Translations under genes and position numbers: made by a program
Source: Chelydra serpentina
Lineage: Eukaryota; Chordata; Testudines; Chelydridae
Direction: 5' to 3'
NCBI GenBank assembly: GCA_037349315.1
Contig: JBAIAC010000054.1
Span: forward strand, 2,046,001 to 2,110,000
DNA: 64,000 bases
The notes under the pieces: generated by a model
Databases searched by the model: none
What the model saw: only the letters and a program-made list of their open reading frames with translations
What the model was told of the DNA's origin: nothing
Shown: positions 25,643-36,027 of the stretch, in pieces
How the letters are laid out: each line of letters starts with the position of its first letter
How positions within the stretch are numbered: position 1 is the first letter of the stretch

Positions 25643-26368
25643 TTTCAGAGTAGCAGCCATGTTAGTCTGTATCAGCAAAAACAATGGAGTCCTTGTGGCA
25701 CCTTAGAGACTAACGCATTTATTTGGGCGTAAGCTTTCGTGGGCTAAAACCCACTTCATCAGATGCATGGAGTGAAAAATACAGTAAGCAGAATATATAT
25801 TACAGCACATGAAAAGATGGGAGTTGCCTTACCAAGTGCGGGGGTCAGTGCTAACGAAGCCAATTCAATCAAGATGGAAGTGGCCTATTCAGTCAAGGTG
25901 GACGTCGCCCATTCCCAACAGTTGACAAGAAGGCGTGAGTAACAACAGAGGGAAAATTACGTTTTGTAGTGACTCAGCCACTCCCAGTTTTTATTCAGGC
26001 CTAATTTGATGGTGTCCAGTTTGCAAATTAATTCCAGTTCTGCCGTTTCTTGTTGAAGTCTGTTTTTAAAGTTTTTTTGTTGATAGCCAGGGAGATTGAA
26101 GTGCTCTCCTACTGGTTTTTTAATGTTACAATTCTAGATGTCTGATTTGTGTCCATTTAGGCCACTTCTACCTTGATTGAATCGGTCTCGTTAGCACTGA
26201 CCTCCGACTTGGTAAGGCAACATCCATCATTTCATGTGCTGTGATATATATACGGCTTACTGTATTTTTCACTCCATGCATCTGATAAAGTGGGTCTTAA
26301 CCCACAAAAGCTTCTGCCCAAATAAATGTGTTAGTCTCTAAGGTGCCACAAGGACTCCTCATTGTTTT
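25643..26368 (-). mobile_element. Penelope-like retroelement copy with long inverted terminal repeats
   Basis: 726 bp flanked by a 14-bp target duplication with one mismatch: TACAGCCTTTTAGG at 25629-25642 and TACAGCTTTTTAGG at 26369-26382. The left terminal segment (about 25670-25790) returns in inverted orientation at about 26255-26365; both contain the word TTAGTCTCTAAGGTGCCACA on one strand or the other. The interior (25957-26154, minus) encodes a remnant resembling the C-terminal end of a GIY-YIG endonuclease. Inverted or partial terminal repeats, heavy 5' truncation and variable 10-15-bp duplications are known traits of Penelope-like elements. The assignment is my inference from these traits together. 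Confidence 0.75.
25957..26154 (-). pseudogene. C-terminal GIY-YIG endonuclease remnant of the Penelope-like element
   Basis: On the minus strand, 26154 to 25957 gives 65 codons and a final TAA. The translation contains a GHKSD start, one in-frame TAG (26134-26136), then KKPVGEHFNLPG, a charged stretch with QQETAELELI, and KLDTIKLGLNKNWEWL. The pattern 'PV.EHFN.PGH ... E..LI.KLDT ..GLN' is how the end of the GIY-YIG domain looks in Penelope-like and related retroelement proteins. The reverse transcriptase and most of the nuclease are missing. It is not functional: 5'-truncated with an internal stop. Confidence 0.7.
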
Positions 26369-26382
26369 TACAGCTTTTTAGG

Positions 26383-27164
26383 GGCTCCGGCCAGGCATTT
26401 ATTTTGTATTCAGTGGCAATCCCTCATCTCCTTTTTGATTGACATTGCATTATAAAGGTTTTCATCCCTATTTTAAGAGCTCCTAGCCTTTTGTTGACCG
26501 TGCATTCTCTTCCCACTCTCTCTGGTAGTAGCTGTGGTATCTTCTGTTCTTGTATCTGTTAGGATCCAGCCTGGCCTGGGTCCTGCTTTGTCACCCCAAC
26601 ATATATTTTGATCATGGTTTGAGTGTGATTTTAGGGCCTCTTGTGGTTTTCATGCCTCCTGTCTGACTGATCTTGGAGACTGTGGCCAGGGAGCCCTCCC
26701 TCCTGCAATGTGACTGTGCTGCTGGCGTGTGCAGCCTATATTTGCATTATTGAGTCTTTCAGCCTTGGTCCTGCCTTGTGCTAAACCAGCATCTCCCCCC
26801 ATCATCACTGCTTCTGCACCTCTGTGCACACCTGCTCCAATGTCCAGCTGTGCTCTAACTACGTGCATCCTCCTCTTTGAGTTCCTCTCCCATCTGCCTT
26901 TCTCCTTTTCTTCTCCCTGTTATGCTCCCACAAACTGTGCCTTCTCCTGTCCTCCGAGTGCAGCCTCGCTTGTTAGGGCGGGGCCCTTGTCTGTACTGTG
27001 CTGGGTTTGGTATAGTCCTACATAGGTAATGAGAAATGGCTGGGGGATTCTCCCCCTCCTAAGGGAAGCAAGTGTGCCGTCCCTGATGCCTTTGGGTTTT
27101 TGCGTATGGCAGATGAAGAAGCAGTTATCAGCCCCCATCCCCACCATCTGCACAGCATGGAGTC
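26383..27164. other. Unassigned sequence, no gene seen
   Basis: No recognised repeat. A 98-codon plus frame (26729-27025) lies opposite a 72-codon minus frame; neither shows a domain. Confidence 0.5.
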
Positions 27165-27234
27165 TGAGACAACTCATCCTGGGGAGCCTAGGGAATGAGT
27201 GACATGCCTAGGCTCCCCAGGATGAGTTGTCTCA
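27165..27234. repeat. Perfect 28-bp inverted repeat with 14-nt spacer
   Basis: 27165-27192 and 27207-27234 are exact reverse complements (TGAGACAACTCATCCTGGGG ... at the left). The single-stranded loop would be 14 nt (27193-27206). The flanks do not continue the symmetry. No transposon family is recognised, so this may be a local inverted duplication rather than a mobile element. Confidence 0.95.
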
Positions 27235-27280
27235 GCATGCCTGGGTTATACCTTTCCTCCTCTAACCTCTTCCTTTTGGA

Positions 27281-27480
27281 GGATCTCAAAGCACTCCATG
27301 AGTATTGACTAATTTGGCCTCACAACATTGCCGTCGTGTGGGGAAGTATAATACAGCCAGGGAGACTGAGGCACAGGGAAGCTGATGCTGTCTATGATCA
27401 CGCAAAGAGTCATCAGATAGCAAAGAACAGAATTCAGGCGTTCTTACTTCCAGCACTTTTCATTAAGCACAAGATCATCC
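27281..27480 (-). mobile_element. MIR/CORE-type SINE, antisense
   Basis: GATCTCAAAGCACTCCATGA, then GGGAGACTGAGGCACAGGGA and TCACGCAAAGAGTCATCAGA, follow the reverse complement of a MIR-type SINE. Diverged, no target duplication seen. Confidence 0.7.
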
Positions 27481-27885
27481 CGTGTCTCTTCAAGGTGCAG
27501 CAAGGGTAACGTTGAATTCAAGTCACCGCACACCTTGCTCCCAGCAGCTGGCTATGAATTAATATCCTCTGCTGCTCGCCAGTTCACAGTCCCTTGTGCT
27601 GCTAGCTAGGGAGTATCAGTACTGGCAAAACTTGGCTGCGGAATGCTCTGCTGGTGGAAGCAGGATAGTTTAAGGCTGTTTGCTGAATCATTATTAATTT
27701 TATTCTTATTTATGTGGATAGATGTGAGAGCTAATGAGAATTCTGGCTTCCTGTTAAAGAACTGGCAATTTTCTGTGCCTGGTGATTTCTGTATGGCTAG
27801 TGATTTGAAGACTTTAATGCAGAAGGATGACTTTCTAAAAATGTGTTCTAATTCAACATAAATTGTTGGGTTACTTGAAGGAATC
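27481..27885. other. Unassigned sequence, no gene seen
   Basis: No recognised feature. A 72-codon plus frame at 27643-27861 has no domain. Confidence 0.45.
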
Positions 27886-27960
27886 CCTGGTGAAATTCTC
27901 TGGCATGTGTTACACAGGAGATCAGTCTAGATGATTATAATGGTACAGTACCTTCTAGCG
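27886..27960 (+). mobile_element. CR1 3'-end fragment
   Basis: TGGTGAAATTCTCTGGCATG, GTGTTACACAGGAGATCAGT and CTAGATGATTATAATGG match the 3' end of a CR1 subfamily whose consensus reads like 'ggcctgtgttatgcaggaggtcagactagatgatcataatgg'. Only the last 75 bp remain, as expected for a strongly 5'-truncated LINE insertion. Confidence 0.7.
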
Positions 27961-28044
27961 GGCAAATCTATGCATCACCTGGCAATTTTCATTGAAAGTG
28001 GCCTTCCAAATGTGTTGGGGAAATCTACCAGCCCAGATATAGCT

Positions 28045-28145
28045 GGTCCTGCTCTTACTTAGGTTGGGTTTTACATCAGCGTAACTCCATTGAGATGAGT
28101 GGAATTATTAATGGTTTGCAGTGGTGTAAGTGAGTCCAGAACAAA
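28045..28145. repeat. Short palindrome-type interspersed repeat (family A, copy 2)
   Basis: Shares CATCAGCGTAACTCCATTGA and GTGGTGTAAGTGAGTCCAGA-type wording with 25238-25350. Diverged; ends uncertain. Confidence 0.45.
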
Positions 28146-28207
28146 ACCTGACATCTCCTTACGCGTCACAACAGCAGTGATGAAAAGAAAGAAAGGCCAA
28201 AAGTTTC

Positions 28208-28335
28208 AAACCATTCTTACCTAGAGCTAGGCACCTAAGCCTGTCTGTAGGCACCAACGTAAAAGGGGCCAGATTTTCAGGGAGCTGAGCACCCTAAGCA
28301 GATGTTGACTACGTTGAATATAGGTGCCTAAGGGT
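28208..28335. repeat. Short palindrome-type interspersed repeat (family B, copy 2)
   Basis: TAGGCACCTAAG near the left end is inverted as ATAGGTGCCTAAGG near the right end. Between them is GGCCAGATTTTCAGGGAGCT, wording common in this old repeat type. Confidence 0.45.
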
Positions 28336-30297
28336 GGTTTCAGGAACTAGCTTTGGCCAGTGATATGTTTTTTCCTCACCCATCTGAAACTGTTCCTTGC
28401 AGATGAGCAGTTTTGCCAAGTGACCCAGTCTGCTAAGAACAAATGGGGGAAGTGATGTTGTTTTGATTACAAGCCATTTGGTCACAGAGGTTTTTATCCA
28501 ATTAACCGCCAAGGTACCATGGAAATCACCAGGTCTGTTTGCAAAGAGTGAAATGTTGCTGCAATCAGAGAGGAGCTGCTGTGTGGATTCTCACCTCGTT
28601 GCAGTTTGATCGAGATGAAAGGGCCACTTGCTCTTTCAGATGAAAGAGTCGGCAGGCAGCAGGGCTGAGAAGCGCAGAGGTGATGAGAGATCAGGGGAAG
28701 CTCAGCAAGCGTTTCCCTGCTGTCTACGCCTTGTGGCTCTCAGCACAGCGTGAAGGTATCGACTGAACTTTGTACTTTCCCAGGGTAGCAGAAGTGGCTT
28801 CCTCACTGTGCATAGCACACTCCCTGCTCACACGGAGACACGCAGGGAGCAGACTGCGCTGCGGCCCTCTTCAGAGCAAAACTGCAGCCTGACACTCAGC
28901 TTCAGCTACCACAGGCAGCCAGAGACAAAGCTCAGAGCAGCTGTTCTGTCAATTGCAGAAGGAGCCTGTGACATGCAGAGCAGTCAGTATGTTGGCTGAC
29001 AGGCTGTAAGCCTCCAGGGGGGCATGTGCGGAAGGAGTTGTTCATCCTCTATAGCATGGAGGCAGGTTGGTGCAGAGCAGAGCTCCGGCATGAAAAGGTC
29101 AGATTGGCCCCAGGTTTCTTTGTCAGAGCTCCACGTGGATCCCAGCGAGTTGGGGTTTCTGCACATTTTATAAACCAGAATAACCTTTACTGGGTTTTGT
29201 TGGAAAGAAACATACATGAAATTCCTGTAGCAGACCATACTGCACTCTACAGCATGCCATGGCTACTCAGGACGTCACGGTGGCAGGAGGGAGAGAGCTC
29301 AGGTTCTCCTGCCCCCACAGCACAGGCTCTGTCACTTGAACTAGGAGACTGCTCCCTAGCTATCAGCAGTGTATGGACTATGAAACATAGTTGAGGAATT
29401 CTGACTTGATCCAGCAGTGGGGAGTGCTACACACATGTGCATGCACACACATGCACTGGCCAGTTCAGTACAGTCAGGTTTGTATGTTGCAAACAGAGTA
29501 GAGTGAACTATTGGTGAAAGGAATTGATACAGCAGTTCTCTAGACCTGTGTGGGCCTTACTTGGTTAGAGTTCAGCAGGAGGAGGTTGGACTCAGTATGG
29601 TCACAGGGGTTCGTTGCTTTCCAGCAGGGCTGTATAGAGAAGCAATGTGGCCAGTGCACTGGCTGCAGGATAACTTACACACTTTTCAACATGCCTCCTG
29701 ATCCCAAGCCCTCCCTGTCTATTCCAAACTCAAATTCCTTCAGCAAAAACCATTCTCCCAACTGCTTTCCCCTGGTGACTCCACTCCCCTGTGTTGTTTA
29801 ATCAAACTCCTGCTCTGTATGTGACTCCCATGCCCTGCCTCTGCCTCTCCCACTAGTGTATTATGCGGGAGGGTTTGCCCTGGTAAAAGTTGTCCCAGAA
29901 GCACTGTACACCACTAGATATGCCTGGGGTGTTGGATTTCTCTCATGTCTGGCTGGCTCAACAGCAAGAGTGCCCAGCGTTTCATACAAAGGATTGGAGG
30001 TCCTTATCGGGAGGGTCTGTGCAGGGAATCTAGGTGGGGTAAAGGAAGAGAGGTCACATTGGGAAGGAAGAAAAATCCAGGTGGGCCGAAGTGGAAGGAG
30101 AAGGGGTGAGTGTTGGTTGATTTCACGCCCTCTAAAATGCAGATGGGAGGGCTGGATGACTCGTGGAATTAGTCGGGGGATACACACCCTTTCAATCTCC
30201 CTCCTCTAAGGCCTCAACTCCAATCTTAGTAATTACTGTAAACTGTTACCATCTGGTGGCTGATGTGAAATGAGCTGGTCAGCCCAGTGCTCAACAA
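28336..30297. other. Unassigned sequence, no gene seen
   Basis: No recognised domain or repeat. 29026-29394 (plus, 122 codons) and 29856-30209 (plus, 117 codons) are the largest frames; both overlap minus-strand frames and look non-coding. Confidence 0.45.
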
Positions 30298-30985
30298 ACA
30301 TAAGAATGACCATACTGGGTCAGATCAATGGTCCATCTAGCCCAGTGTCCTGTCTTCTGACAGTGGCCAATGCCAGGTCTTCAGAGGGAATGAACAGAAC
30401 AGGCAATCAGTGAGTGATCCATCCCCTGTTGTCCACTCCCAGCTTCTCGCACTCAGAGGCGGGACACTCAGGCATGGGGTTGCATCCCTGACCATCTTAC
30501 CTAATGGCCATTGATGGACCTATCCTCCATGAGCTTATCTAGTTCTTTTTTGAACCCACTTGTACTTTTGGCCTTCACAAAATCCCCTGGCAACAAGTTC
30601 CACAGGTTGACTGTGTGCTGTGTGAAGAAGCACTTTGTTTTGTTTGTTTTAAACCTGCTACCTATTAATTTAATTGGGTGACCCCTAGTTCTTGTGTACT
30701 TCCTTACTCACTTTCTCCACACCAGTCACGATTTTATAGACCTCTTTCGTATCCCCTTTAGTCGTCTTTTTTCCAAGCTGAAAGGTCCCAGTCTAAAGTT
30801 CCAGATTAAAAATCTCTCCTCATATGGAAGCTGTTCCATACCCTTAATCATTTTTGTTGCCCTTCTCTGTAACTTTTCCAATTCTAACATATCTTTTTTG
30901 AGATGGGGTGCCAGAACTGCACACAGTATTCAAGGTGTTGGTGTGTACCATCGATTTATATAGTGGCATTATGATCTTTTCTGTC
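30298..30985 (-). mobile_element. CR1 LINE 3' part, antisense
   Basis: The plus-strand start ACATAAGAATGACCATACTG, then TGGTCCATCTAGCCCAGTGT and GAATGAACAGAACAGG, is the reverse complement of a CR1 3' end. Further on, the minus strand encodes the end of the CR1 reverse-transcriptase protein: segments like [20 protein letters not shown], then a [24 protein letters not shown] stretch, followed by stops. The reading frame is broken. This is a different CR1 subfamily from that at 55.9-59.1 kb: its 3' tail wording matches 41374-41615 and 41968-42130. Confidence 0.88.
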
Positions 30986-31640
30986 CCTGTCTGAGAATCT
31001 TGGAAGCTGCATGGGGAGTTTTACAGCTGTGATTTTTGCCTTTTACTCAGCACTTCATGTACATTTTATACGCTCAATTAACAAGGCAGATGCTTTTTTC
31101 TCAGTGAATCACTTTATTCTCTATGAAGGCTCCTCTGTCTTCATTTCTACTGTGCTTCCAGGCTGGAAGCACCCCAGAATCTCCTGTGTGCACTACCTGG
31201 GGTTATGCCTTGGCTGAGATACTTGTGGGGCATCATAACAGGCAAGTCATGAGAGCTGGTTGGAAGGTGCTTGACAATCAGAACTGGTGCCCAGATGCTG
31301 TAGTGGGGAGCTGATTAGCAAAGCCGAACCTTGATTGTATTTAGGCTGCTTTTGCTAGTTATCCCACTGTTGCTATCACTGACTCAGCTCCACCAATAGT
31401 AGCAGAGTGTAGAAGCGCTAGCATAGGCAAGGGAAAGCAGCCAGTTATGTGTTATGCTCTGTGCCATGTAGCCCTGCTGTGAATAGTGTTTGGTAGCACA
31501 TTGGTTAAGTTAGGGCTGACCAAAACATTTCTTTCATGTCTGTTTTCAATAACAAATCACCTTTGCAGCTAAATGAATTTTTTCAGTAAAAATGTCTTTT
31601 TTCTGTGGGGAAAAACTGATTTTTTTTGTGGAGAAAACAA
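30986..31640. other. Unassigned; T- and A-rich part near 31.5-31.65 kb may be a decayed DNA element
   Basis: 31500-31650 has wording such as ACCAAAACATTTCTTTC and GAATTTTTTCAGTAAAAATG. Loosely similar text in inverse sense occurs at 32560-32720, suggesting two remnants of one AT-rich MITE type. Nothing coding. Confidence 0.4.
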
Positions 31641-31654
31641 ACACCTGAAAAGCA

Positions 31655-31925
31655 AAAAGCTTGATTTGGCAGTGCCTCTGATGTGCCTCAGGGGTGTTGT
31701 AGTTCAGGTGCCTCATGCTCCCATCCTCCTCTGTGGGCCAAACTCCCCCAGCCAGACTACATCTCCCATGATGCACCACAACAGTTCATCAAAATGGGAG
31801 AGATTAGTGCATCTTGGGATATGTAGTCCAGCTAGGGTCCCCAGCTCATAGAAGAAAATGAGGGCACAAGGCACCCAAATTACAATTCCCATGAGGCACC
31901 ACAGTGAAGTAGATGGTGTCATAGG
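31655..31925. mobile_element. Internally repeated element with four 'actaca-tctcccat' motifs
   Basis: Four related about 20-bp words occur at 31696-31717 (minus), 31756-31777 (plus, ACTACATCTCCCATGATGCA), 31808-31828 (minus) and 31880-31899 (plus, TTACAATTCCCATGAGGCAC). The word resembles the ZNF143/THAP11 recognition motif (ACTACAATTCC). The alternating orientation suggests an internally palindromic MITE; I cannot name the family or its exact ends. Confidence 0.5.
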
Positions 31926-32470
31926 GCATGGCTGCCCTGTAGTGTCCCCTGGTGGCTAAGCGTAGCATGGCTGCCACTCCCTGCCTCAGTTTCCCTCCAC
32001 CCTTGGTTTTCCACACACCAGTCTGTGCTGGAGATGTAGCTTAGCCCTCTGGCCAAATGACAAACAAACATAGCCCCTTCCAGGGTAGCAAAAGTCCAAC
32101 TGAAGAATACCAGACAAACAAAAAGCCCTTCGGGTCTTTACTCCAGCTTGCTTTCTGGGCCCTGTTCCCAGCCCCTTCTGGGCTACCTTTCAGAGTCTTT
32201 CCCCTGCTCCGGTATAGAGCACTTGGCTCCCAGGCTGGTTCCCTGGAGTACCATTGTCATCCCCTTTCTAGGCTCTGTTTCTTGCATCCTTCCCTGCTCT
32301 GCTATAGAGCCTCGCACCCTCATAGTGGCTCCCCTTGAGCACCCAGCCACCTGCAGAGCCTGGTTCCGGGCCGTCCACAGGAGCTGTCTGCTCCCTTGGC
32401 CCCACACCCAGACTGCACTCTCAGTCCTTCTATAAGGCCCAGTTGTCTGTCCTTAGTCCTGCCCAATCAG
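31926..32470. other. Possible LTR-like or other unclassified repeat
   Basis: The stretch contains CTGCCTCAGTTTCCC, two loosely repeated blocks around CTGCTCCGGTATAGAGC (near 32205) and CTGCTCTGCTATAGAGCC (near 32295), and then TTCTATAAGGCCCAG, a TATA-like word, near 32427. The wording reminds me of turtle LTR sequences, but there is no second LTR, no internal region and no clear target duplication. Confidence 0.3.
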
Positions 32471-34045
32471 ACTGGGAAGCATCTAATTAATTATGGTATA
32501 GCGGTGACTGGCGGCTGGCCCCATTTCCACTTACAGGGGCCCATTATCATGTATAATGTTCACAGTTCAACAGTGAACAAAGTCAAAACGAATAAATACT
32601 TTGGTTTGGTTCCAGAAACGTCAATGAAACATTTCCATGCAGCAATGTTCAATGTCATTTCGAGAGAGAATTCAAAATCAAAAGGTTCAGGTTTTGGTTT
32701 ATCTACCAAAAGATGCAATCGTCTCACCAAAACTAGTGTTGTATTTTGCTAAGCAGCTATAGTTAAGACACCTGAGGCTGCCCTGTCTACTCTAGAACTC
32801 CCACCATGGCACCACTGCTGGAGCAGAACCAAACAATCATCTGGCTGTGGAGTGGGAATTCCAGCTTGACTATATTGTACGAACCAGATTTCTTTAGTAG
32901 ATTCACAAGCACCAGAGCAGAAAAGGAAGAACAGCTCAGACGAAAAATGCACCCAAGTGTGACATGTCGTGGTTACGTCTCATATTATTAAGGGGGTTTA
33001 GTTCACTTGGGTGAGCCCTAGAATTTCAGATGTGTATGTGAAGTTAGCAGATCTGCCTGGGCTGGGTATGTGAGACTGAGGTTTTCCCATGATATTCAAG
33101 GCCCACCTGGTGTCCTCAGGGCTAGGAATCAGTACTCTCACTAGAGCCTTTCCGTACTTCAGCTTCCTTTCACAGCCAAAACCAGGAAGTGAGGAGTGTG
33201 TGAACCCTTAAAGTCAGCGGAACTTTGTAAAGTTTTGTGAAAAGCCACTTGCTACAGTGGGTGGGGGAGGGAAGAGATGCTTCCTTTGACGCTGGGATTC
33301 CTGTGCTCTAACTATTCAGTGAGGAAATAAGTGACTATGGGCAGCCTCTCAGCCTCATGAATGTTCACTACGGACACAGGAAAAACTCGTGTTTCATTCC
33401 AGATGCAGAACCCAGCCCAAGCTCATCGAGAGGCTAGTCATCTTCAGGCCAGTCTGGGCCAGGTTATGGCCCATGTTGAAAGCAAGAGACCCTAGCAGCT
33501 TTGCACAGATGTGAGAGCAGGCAAAACTTGGCAGTTTGGGCTGAATTGGGCTTTGGATTCACACCTCAGTCAGTGGGGAACGGAGAGACTGGAACCCTGT
33601 GTGGCTCACGATCCAGGAACCACAGTGACCAGAAACCACCACGTTTCACATGGCTCTGTCGTCATTCAGTGCCCAGGAATGAAACCACATGTTTTGGCCC
33701 AATGTATGCAGAAGCCTGAGCAGCAGCATGTGCAAAAGCCTTTAGATGGAAGGGCCTTGAGCATGGGTCAGACAGCAGCTGGGGGACTGTGCATTGGATA
33801 AAAGGGCATATTCGAATCAGTGTTGCTCGGCTGCTGAACTTCATTGAGACAACTGGATATTTGAGATGGTCTCTTCTAAACTAACCTATCAGGTCAAGCA
33901 TTCAGTGGGCCTGTGTAATAGGCGAGCTGTGCAAATTGTGCATGAATCCACTGCACCAAGCTAGCCCCATATTTTCAGATACAAATCAAGTAACTACATG
34001 ACTGGAGTATTGGTAGAGAAGGGTACAGCTTGCTCAGGAAGGACA
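32471..34045. other. Unassigned; possible short CR1 trace at the right edge
   Basis: No gene or named repeat over most of it. The last about 30 bp (GGTACAGCTTGCTCAGGAAG followed by GACAGGCA, 34022-34050) read like the endonuclease-side sequence of CR1, compatible with the CR1 remnant beyond the next element. Confidence 0.4.
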
Positions 34046-34579
34046 GGCATTTCTCAAATTGGGGGTCCTGACCCAATAAGGGAGTTGCAGGGGTGGGGTC
34101 ACAAGGTTATTTTAGAGGGGACACGGTATTGCCAACCTTACTTCGGCGCTGACTTCAGAGCTGGGCAGCTAGGGAGCAGCGGCCGCTGGACGGGAGCCCA
34201 GCTCCGAAGGCAGCACCTCACCATCAGTTGCGCAGAAGTAATGGTAGCAATACCACAGCAGGCCACTCTTACTTCTGCGCTGCTGCTGGCAGTGGCTCTG
34301 CCTTCAGAGCTGGGCTCCCAGCCAGCAGCTGCCGCTTTCCAGCCGCTAAGTTTTGAAGGCAGCGCTGCCGTCAGCAGCAGCGCAGAAGTAAGGGTAGCAG
34401 TACCACAACCCCCCCACAATAACCTTGTGACCCCTTCACAAGTCCTTTTTGGGTCAGGACCCCGACGATTACAACACTCTGAAATTTCAAACATAAATAG
34501 CTGAAATCATGAAATTTACGATTTTTAAAATCCTATGACCGTGAAATTGACCAAAATGGACCGTGAATTTGGTAGGGCT
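34046..34579 (+). mobile_element. Truncated DNA transposon with two internal hairpin units
   Basis: The right end reads GACCGTGAATTTGGTAGGGCT after an AT-rich stretch, and I associate a terminal inverted repeat 'agggccctaccaaattcacgg' with this family. The left terminus is missing. Two internal units (about 34132-34255 and 34262-34405) each begin TTACTTC.GCGCTG and end CGCAGAAGTAA.GGTAGCA, so each can fold on itself, and they are tandem copies of each other. Outside the units, GGGGTCCTGACCC on the left is inverted as GGGTCAGGACCCC on the right. The 168-codon plus and 118-codon minus frames are by-products. Confidence 0.7.
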
Positions 34580-34841
34580 CTAGTGATTATCTTTGAAAAG
34601 TCATGGAAGACGGGAGAGATTCCAGAGAGCTGGAAAAGGGCAAATATGGTGCCAGTATATAAAATGGGGAATAAACACAATCTGGGGAATTACAGACCAG
34701 TCATCTTAAGTTCAGTACCCAGAAAGATAATTAAGCAAGACATCTAGAAGATAATAGGATGATAAGTAACGGTCAGCATTGATTTGTCAAGAATAAATCA
34801 TGTCAAGCCAATCTAATAGCTTTCTTTGACAGAGTAACAAG

Positions 34842-35219
34842 CATAGGCGCCCACTCCGTGGGTGCTCGAGGGCTGGAGTACTCACAGACAAAATTGGTGG
34901 GTGCTTAGCACCCACCGGCAGCCAGCTCCCCCCTTCACCCCCAGCACCTCCTGTCTGCCAGCATCCCTGCCAATCAACTCCTCTTCCCTCCCAGCACCTC
35001 TCGCCCGCTGCAGTCAGCTGTTCTGAGGCATGCAGGAGGTGCTGGGAAGGGGACGGGGAGGAGCAGGGATGGGGCGCGCTTGGGGGAGGGGGTGGAACTG
35101 GGCAGGAAGAGGCAGGGCGGGGGTGGGGGCTTGAGGAAAGAGGTGGGGTGGGGGCAGGGATGGGGCGGAGTGGGGGGTTGAGCACCCCTAGGGCCTGGAG
35201 GAAGCCAGCGGCGCCTGTG
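34842..35219. mobile_element. MITE inserted in CR1, ends CATAGGCGCC / GGCGCCTGTG
   Basis: 378 bp with terminal inverted repeats CATAGGCGCC (34842) and GGCGCCTGTG (ends 35219). A second, internal inverted pair follows: GGGTGCTCGAGGG near 34860 and GTTGAGCACCCC near 35178. The centre is GC-rich with runs of GGGG/GGTGGGG. Removing it rejoins CR1 text (GTAACAAG ... GATAGCAGGGAAGC). No coding capacity of its own; the 171-codon minus frame is an artefact of the GC-rich centre. Confidence 0.82.
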
Positions 35220-35785
35220 GATAGCAGGGAAGCATTAGATGTGGTGTATCTTGCCTTTAATAAGGCTTTTGATACTGTCTGGCATGACCTTCTCGTAAAC
35301 AAACTAGGGAAACACAGCGTAGATGGAGCTACTATAAAGTGGCTGAATAACTGGTTGGAAAACCATTCCCAGGGAGTAGTTATCTGTAGGGCTGTCGATT
35401 AATCACAGTTAACTCACGTGATTAACTCAAAAAAATTAATCACAATTACAAAAATTAATTGCGATTACTCACAGTTTTAATCGCACTGTTAAACAATAGA
35501 ATACCAATTGAAATGTATTAAATATTTTGGATGTTTTTCTACATTTTCATATACATTGTATTCTGTGTTGTAATTGAAATCAAAGCGTATATTATTTTTG
35601 ATTACAAATATTTGCACTGTAAAAATGATCAACAAAAGAAAATAGTATTTTTCAGTTCACCTCATACAAGTTCTGTAGTGCAATCTTTGTCGTGAAAGTG
35701 CAACTTACAAATGTAGTTTTTTTTGTTACATAACTGCACTCAACAAAACAATGTAAAACTTCAGAGCCTACAAGTCCACTCAGTC

Positions 35786-36027
35786 CTATTTCTTGTTCAG
35801 CCAATCACTAAGACAAACAAGTTTGTTTATTTTTGCGGGAGCTAATGCTGCCCACTTCTTATTTACAATGTCACCAGAAACTGAGAACAGGCATTTGCAT
35901 GGGACTTTTGTAGCTGGCGTTGCAAAGAATTTATGTGCCAGATATGCTAAACATTTGTATTCTCCTTCATGCTTCGACCACCGTTCCAGAGAACATGCTT
36001 CCATGCTGATGACGCTCGTTAAAAAAA
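35786..36027 (-). pseudogene. Antisense second copy of the hATC region (left foldback arm)
   Basis: On the minus strand the left arm encodes SMEACSLERWSKHEGEYKCL, then AHKFFATPATKVPCKCLF, SVSGDIVNKKWAALAPAKIN and KLVCLSDWLNKK. This is the same C-terminal domain as in the right arm with many substitutions. The open frame continues upstream into the Penelope-type fragment (36028-36100), which is accidental. It is evidence for the foldback structure and not a gene. Confidence 0.85.

Noticed and set aside
34998..35215. Part of a 171-codon minus frame rich in proline and serine
   Set aside because: It is the GC-rich centre of the MITE at 34842-35219 read with CR1 flanks.
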